64,000 bases of DNA. Source: Tetrahymena thermophila SB210. Taxonomy: Eukaryota > Ciliophora > Oligohymenophorea > Hymenostomatida > Tetrahymenidae. Each line of letters begins with the position of its first letter. Position 1 is the stretch's first letter. A model generated the notes under the pieces. It searched no databases. It was not told where the DNA came from and saw only the letters and a program-made list of their open reading frames with translations. Below, piece by piece: positions 60,485 to 64,000 of the stretch. The position numbers and the translations under genes are program-made. The stretch spans positions 776,098-840,097 of the forward strand of contig NW_002476188.1 in NCBI RefSeq assembly GCF_000189635.1. Reading direction: 5' to 3'.

Positions 60485-62539
60485 TCAAGGTTTATTTTAG
60501 GAGAATACGAAAAAAAGAAGTAAAATATATAGTTAATAGTTAAATATAAATTTGGATAGCTTATTATATTTTTGAGAATTTAAATAAATTTTTGTTATGA
60601 TTTATGCTATTAATTTGCTTAAAAGTTAAATTAGTTAATTAGTGAGTAAATTAGTTAGTATTTATGTGTATATTTTTATTTTTTTGTTTGTTTGTTTGCA
60701 TGAATTAATGTAGGAATGGCTAGCTGTTAAATATCTTGTAATTATACTACTTAAATTTGTTCGTCTTTTTTCATAATGTATCTTTTAGTTATAAATATTA
60801 TTTTAAAGATCAAGAAATATTTTAATAAAAGATTTTATACAATCTGAATTTACTGTTTCGCTATGTAATAAAGTTGTTAGCTTTTTAGGAGCTCTATGAG
60901 GAGAAAAAATAGAAGAAATAAGCATCACTGGAACTGTAGCACCAAACAAGAATATAAAAATAGAAAGAATGCAACTAGAATTAAAAAAAACAATTAAAAC
61001 AAAATTATTTTAAAAGCTTTAATTATAGAGTTATTTTTTAAGTTACCCTGAAAAGTTTGTGTTTTCTTTTGATTCTGCATCAAAGCAGTGTAAATCTTGT
61101 AAAACACCAGCTGCTCCACATATATTAAATATTACCCTCAATAAACATGCTATTCCAAGAATAATAATGGAGACTTTTACCTTTTTAATACATAGAATAA
61201 TATTTAGTTATTAAATTTATTATTGAAATTTTATGAAAATTGATTTTAAGGTTGATAATAATTTCTTATTAATGAATTATTATTATTGCTAGAGAATTCC
61301 TTTTTTTTTTATCTCATCTATCATTAAATAATTAATTACATGACGTTTGAAGGTATTCGACAAGTCATATATAGTTTCTACATCCCTCCAAAACTAGAAG
61401 CAACTTACAATAAATATCAATTCTATTGCTAAAGTCAATGAAGAGACAACATAAAATCTTTTTTATAAAAATATAAAAATTAAGTTATTTATTATTTTTT
61501 ACAAAGAAAAATTATTTAGCTTTTCAATAAATAAATAAATGCCTTAATATTTTACGTAATATCAATTTAGAAGAAGAGCAGAAAAATACTGAGAGGACCC
61601 AAAACATACAAAATAATCACAAAAACTTTCTAAAAGTAATACATGTACTTGAGGTAGGTGTAGTATCTCGAGTGTATTAGTACATCCATCCTATTTTAAT
61701 ATTTTTAATGCAATTATAACAAATATCATATAAATGAAACACACATAAACAGTAGTAAATAAATCAAAATTTAATAATCATATTAATGTTTAAAAATTAA
61801 ATATTATTTCTTTCTAGCAAAATAAATTCAAAGGATTAAGTAGAAACATTATAATTTGGTAATAAAATTGCTAAATAGATAGATTGATAGTATCATAAAA
61901 AAATTACTTGACTCTCTGAAAAATAATAATTAAGTAATATAATGACTATTACTAAAATACGTAATAAATTAAAATAACTATGAAAAGTATTAATCAAATC
62001 ATACCAGTGAAGAGAAGATTGACCAATAATACTCAGTAATATTATTATTGAAAAAACCCATAGAGCAATATAAATATCTTAGAAGTCTTCTATATCAGAA
62101 ATAGACTTCTCATTTAAATTGAATGAATAAACTTCGGCTACTATCATGGTAATAAGTTGCACTGAATAATTATTTTTTATTTAAAAAGAATTATAACAAT
62201 TTCTAAAAATATTAAAGTTCGTTTTCATAAAATGCAGAAATATAAAATAAGCAATTTTATTAGGATTTCTTGAAAAAAATTACCTAGCAACAAACTCAAA
62301 CAAGCCACATTAGTCATAAATAATTTGTTTTTCCAAGAAGTCTTATTTGCTCGTTACCATTTAAGGATATTATTTAGTTTAAAGCATACATAAAAAATAG
62401 CTACTGCTTGAAATAATAAAGCTATTAGCCAAGTGATTTATTCACTTAACCTTGTGATATCTAAATCTCCTAATTATCTATAGCATTCTTTACTTGGATT
62501 TTCAAAAATGTTAGCTCTATTTTTAACTTAAAAACTCAT
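60485..62539 (-). CDS. seven-transmembrane protein, unassigned family (~429 aa)
   Basis: Exons 62539-62284, 62161-62005, 61690-61556, 61457-61340, 61180-61047 and 60974-60485; all phases agree. Each exon carries about one hydrophobic helix: ITWLIALLFQAVAIFYVCF, the N-C-rich segment up to QLITMIVAEVY, DIYIALWVFSIIILLSIIG, VFVIILYVLGPLSIFLLFF, VVSSLTLAIELIFIVSCF, VKVSIIILGIACLLRVIF and CILSIFIFLFGATVPVMLI. That is seven spans with short loops and no large extracellular domain, an arrangement seen in TOM1/THH1-like and GPCR-like proteins; I cannot choose between them. There is no cleavable signal peptide. The stop is uncertain. After TM7 (SPHRAPKKLTTLLHSE) the frame stays open to TGA 60487-60485 through increasingly AT-rich sequence, so the true protein may end earlier through another intron near 60845. 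Confidence 0.75.
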
Positions 62540-64000
62540 AATTTATGCTAGAATTAAAATAAAATCTAGATAGTTAAGTCTATTTATTTTCTTGCTTTTA
62601 TTGTTGAAATATTTAATTAACTTCAAATTTAATCAGTTCAAAATCTTTTATAACCTAATTCAAACCACTAATCTGCATTTGTTTGTTTAATATAATAAAC
62701 TAAAACCTTCTAAAAGTTATCTTCCTAACATTATTTTCTTTGTTTCTTCCATTTCAAAATATTTAAAAGTGTAAATAGTACGTTAATGAGTGAAGAAGTC
62801 CTCAATAAGTATTTTATTCGTTTCTTATATTAAATCTTTAAAAATTAAATTAAGTAAAAGGAGGCAGAATAAACGATATCTGTGTTTAAAATCTCCTATT
62901 AATTAATAAAAGAATTTTTATAATAACTAAATTTTTTATTAAAAAATAGATAAATAAATTATAAAAACCTGCATTAAATTTTTTTAATTTTTGTAAACAA
63001 ACAAATAAAAACAAAAAATAAATGAAGTAATATGTTTATTAAAAAGATGCTTATTTAAAAACTCTTAAACTTGCTTGACTCTTTTAAATAATTTATGTAA
63101 ACAAAATTTTAAAAGTGAGATATCAACATATATTTGTATGAAATATTCAATAATTTTTTCATTTACATAATTACTACTAAAAATAGAATAAGCAAATACT
63201 TATTTATCATTCACTCAAACTTGTTGAATAATTTAAAAACACAATACCTATTATCATCTATATTTCGAAAAACTAACTAAACAAATAAATAATTTATTTA
63301 TCAGCAATATAATAAATCTATATCTGGATATCTTACTAGATGATTAAAACATAACATCAAGATTTAAAAATAAATATAAATTGCAAATGCATTAAAGTTT
63401 TAAGTTTATGTATTTAAAATAAATATGATTTATACATAGAGAAATAATTAAATTATTTACTGAAATTCATCGCATTCTACCTGAAATATACTCTCATTTA
63501 AATTTGTTTTCCAATATATTTTTATTTATTCCCTAGCCTTTATAAATATGGAAAGGGCATAATTTTATATTAATGAGAGACAACAGCGTATTTTTGCTTA
63601 TAATTAAAATAAACTATGTTTTTTGAATGAATTAAAATTAAAATTGCAAATTAAAATGTTTTTGTTTAAAAGTAAAATATTTCTTGAAATAGAATTTGGT
63701 TAATTTTAGTCATTTATTTAATATTTGTAATGATAAAAAGATTAAATATTAAATTATGATAATAAATATATCAGAAGTTAAGATATTTTCTGGAATTAGA
63801 AGAAAGTTTTTGAAGATATTGGATATGATTTTCTTTGATTGCATAGATTTAATTATAAAGAGTAAAATAAAGGAAATAAATCGCTAAACAAAAATCATAT
63901 TTATAAAATAAATTTAATTATTAAAAGGGAATGGCTACAAATTATATATGAACAATATAACTAATAATCTATTTATATATTAATTAATGAAGGGATTAGT
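62540..64000. other. AT-rich DNA at right edge, nothing supported
   Basis: About 1.46 kb without a coding frame, RNA gene or repeat that I can support. Confidence 0.6.

Overview
This is nuclear DNA of a ciliate, almost certainly Tetrahymena thermophila (macronuclear type). In every real gene TAA and TAG lie in frame as glutamine codons and TGA is the only stop. Genes are split by short AT-rich GT..AG introns (down to about 35 nt) and intergenic DNA is very AT-rich. The species call rests on the gene at 9859-11903: its spliced product is the Tetrahymena Gcn5 acetyltransferase (p55), and the model puts the catalytic Glu at residue 122, its established position. Standard-code ORF finding sees only fragments of these genes, so the models here were read by hand with the ciliate code and exon phases were checked by arithmetic where exon coordinates are given.

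Layout. 1-1567 (-): Gln/Asn-rich protein, C-terminus outside the window. 3974-6733 (-): unrecognised six-exon acidic, Gln-rich protein. 9859-11903 (+): GCN5. 13195-15843 (+): unrecognised 635-aa protein. 15980-17745: two tandem copies of a noncoding unit of about 870 bp. 17801-20913 (+): one small ORF, one doubtful ORF and a 491-aa protein with a possible PAS-like region. 21454-23605 (+): membrane protein of the DHHC palmitoyltransferase family whose DHHC tetrad has become FFHS. 25033-26994 (+): Cdc20-type APC/C activator. 28752-30167 (-): nucleolar RRM protein (NIFK/Nop15-like). 31743-34649 and 35292-37991 (+): two tandem oxysterol-binding proteins. 38858-39683 and 41338-42157 (-): two tandem von Willebrand factor A proteins, separated by a copied 3' end of the second OSBP gene. 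42636-43841 (-): intronless protein, perhaps a beta-propeller. 45239-47461 (-): syntaxin-16-type SNARE. 48848-51298 (-): AGC protein kinase. About 54389-57403 (-): protein kinase with a leucine-rich-repeat tail, one repeat per exon. 58256-59936 (-): protein farnesyltransferase beta subunit. 60485-62539 (-): seven-transmembrane protein. The remaining 1.5 kb holds nothing I can support.

The genes are an ordinary eukaryotic mixture (chromatin, cell cycle, ribosome biogenesis, lipid transfer, membrane traffic, signalling) with no operon-like logic. The most interesting points are a clean 2.4-kb tandem duplication with its junction at 40232/40233 inside OSBP coding sequence, the degenerate DHHC protein, the diverging MIDAS motif of the second vWA copy, and the exon-per-repeat kinase.
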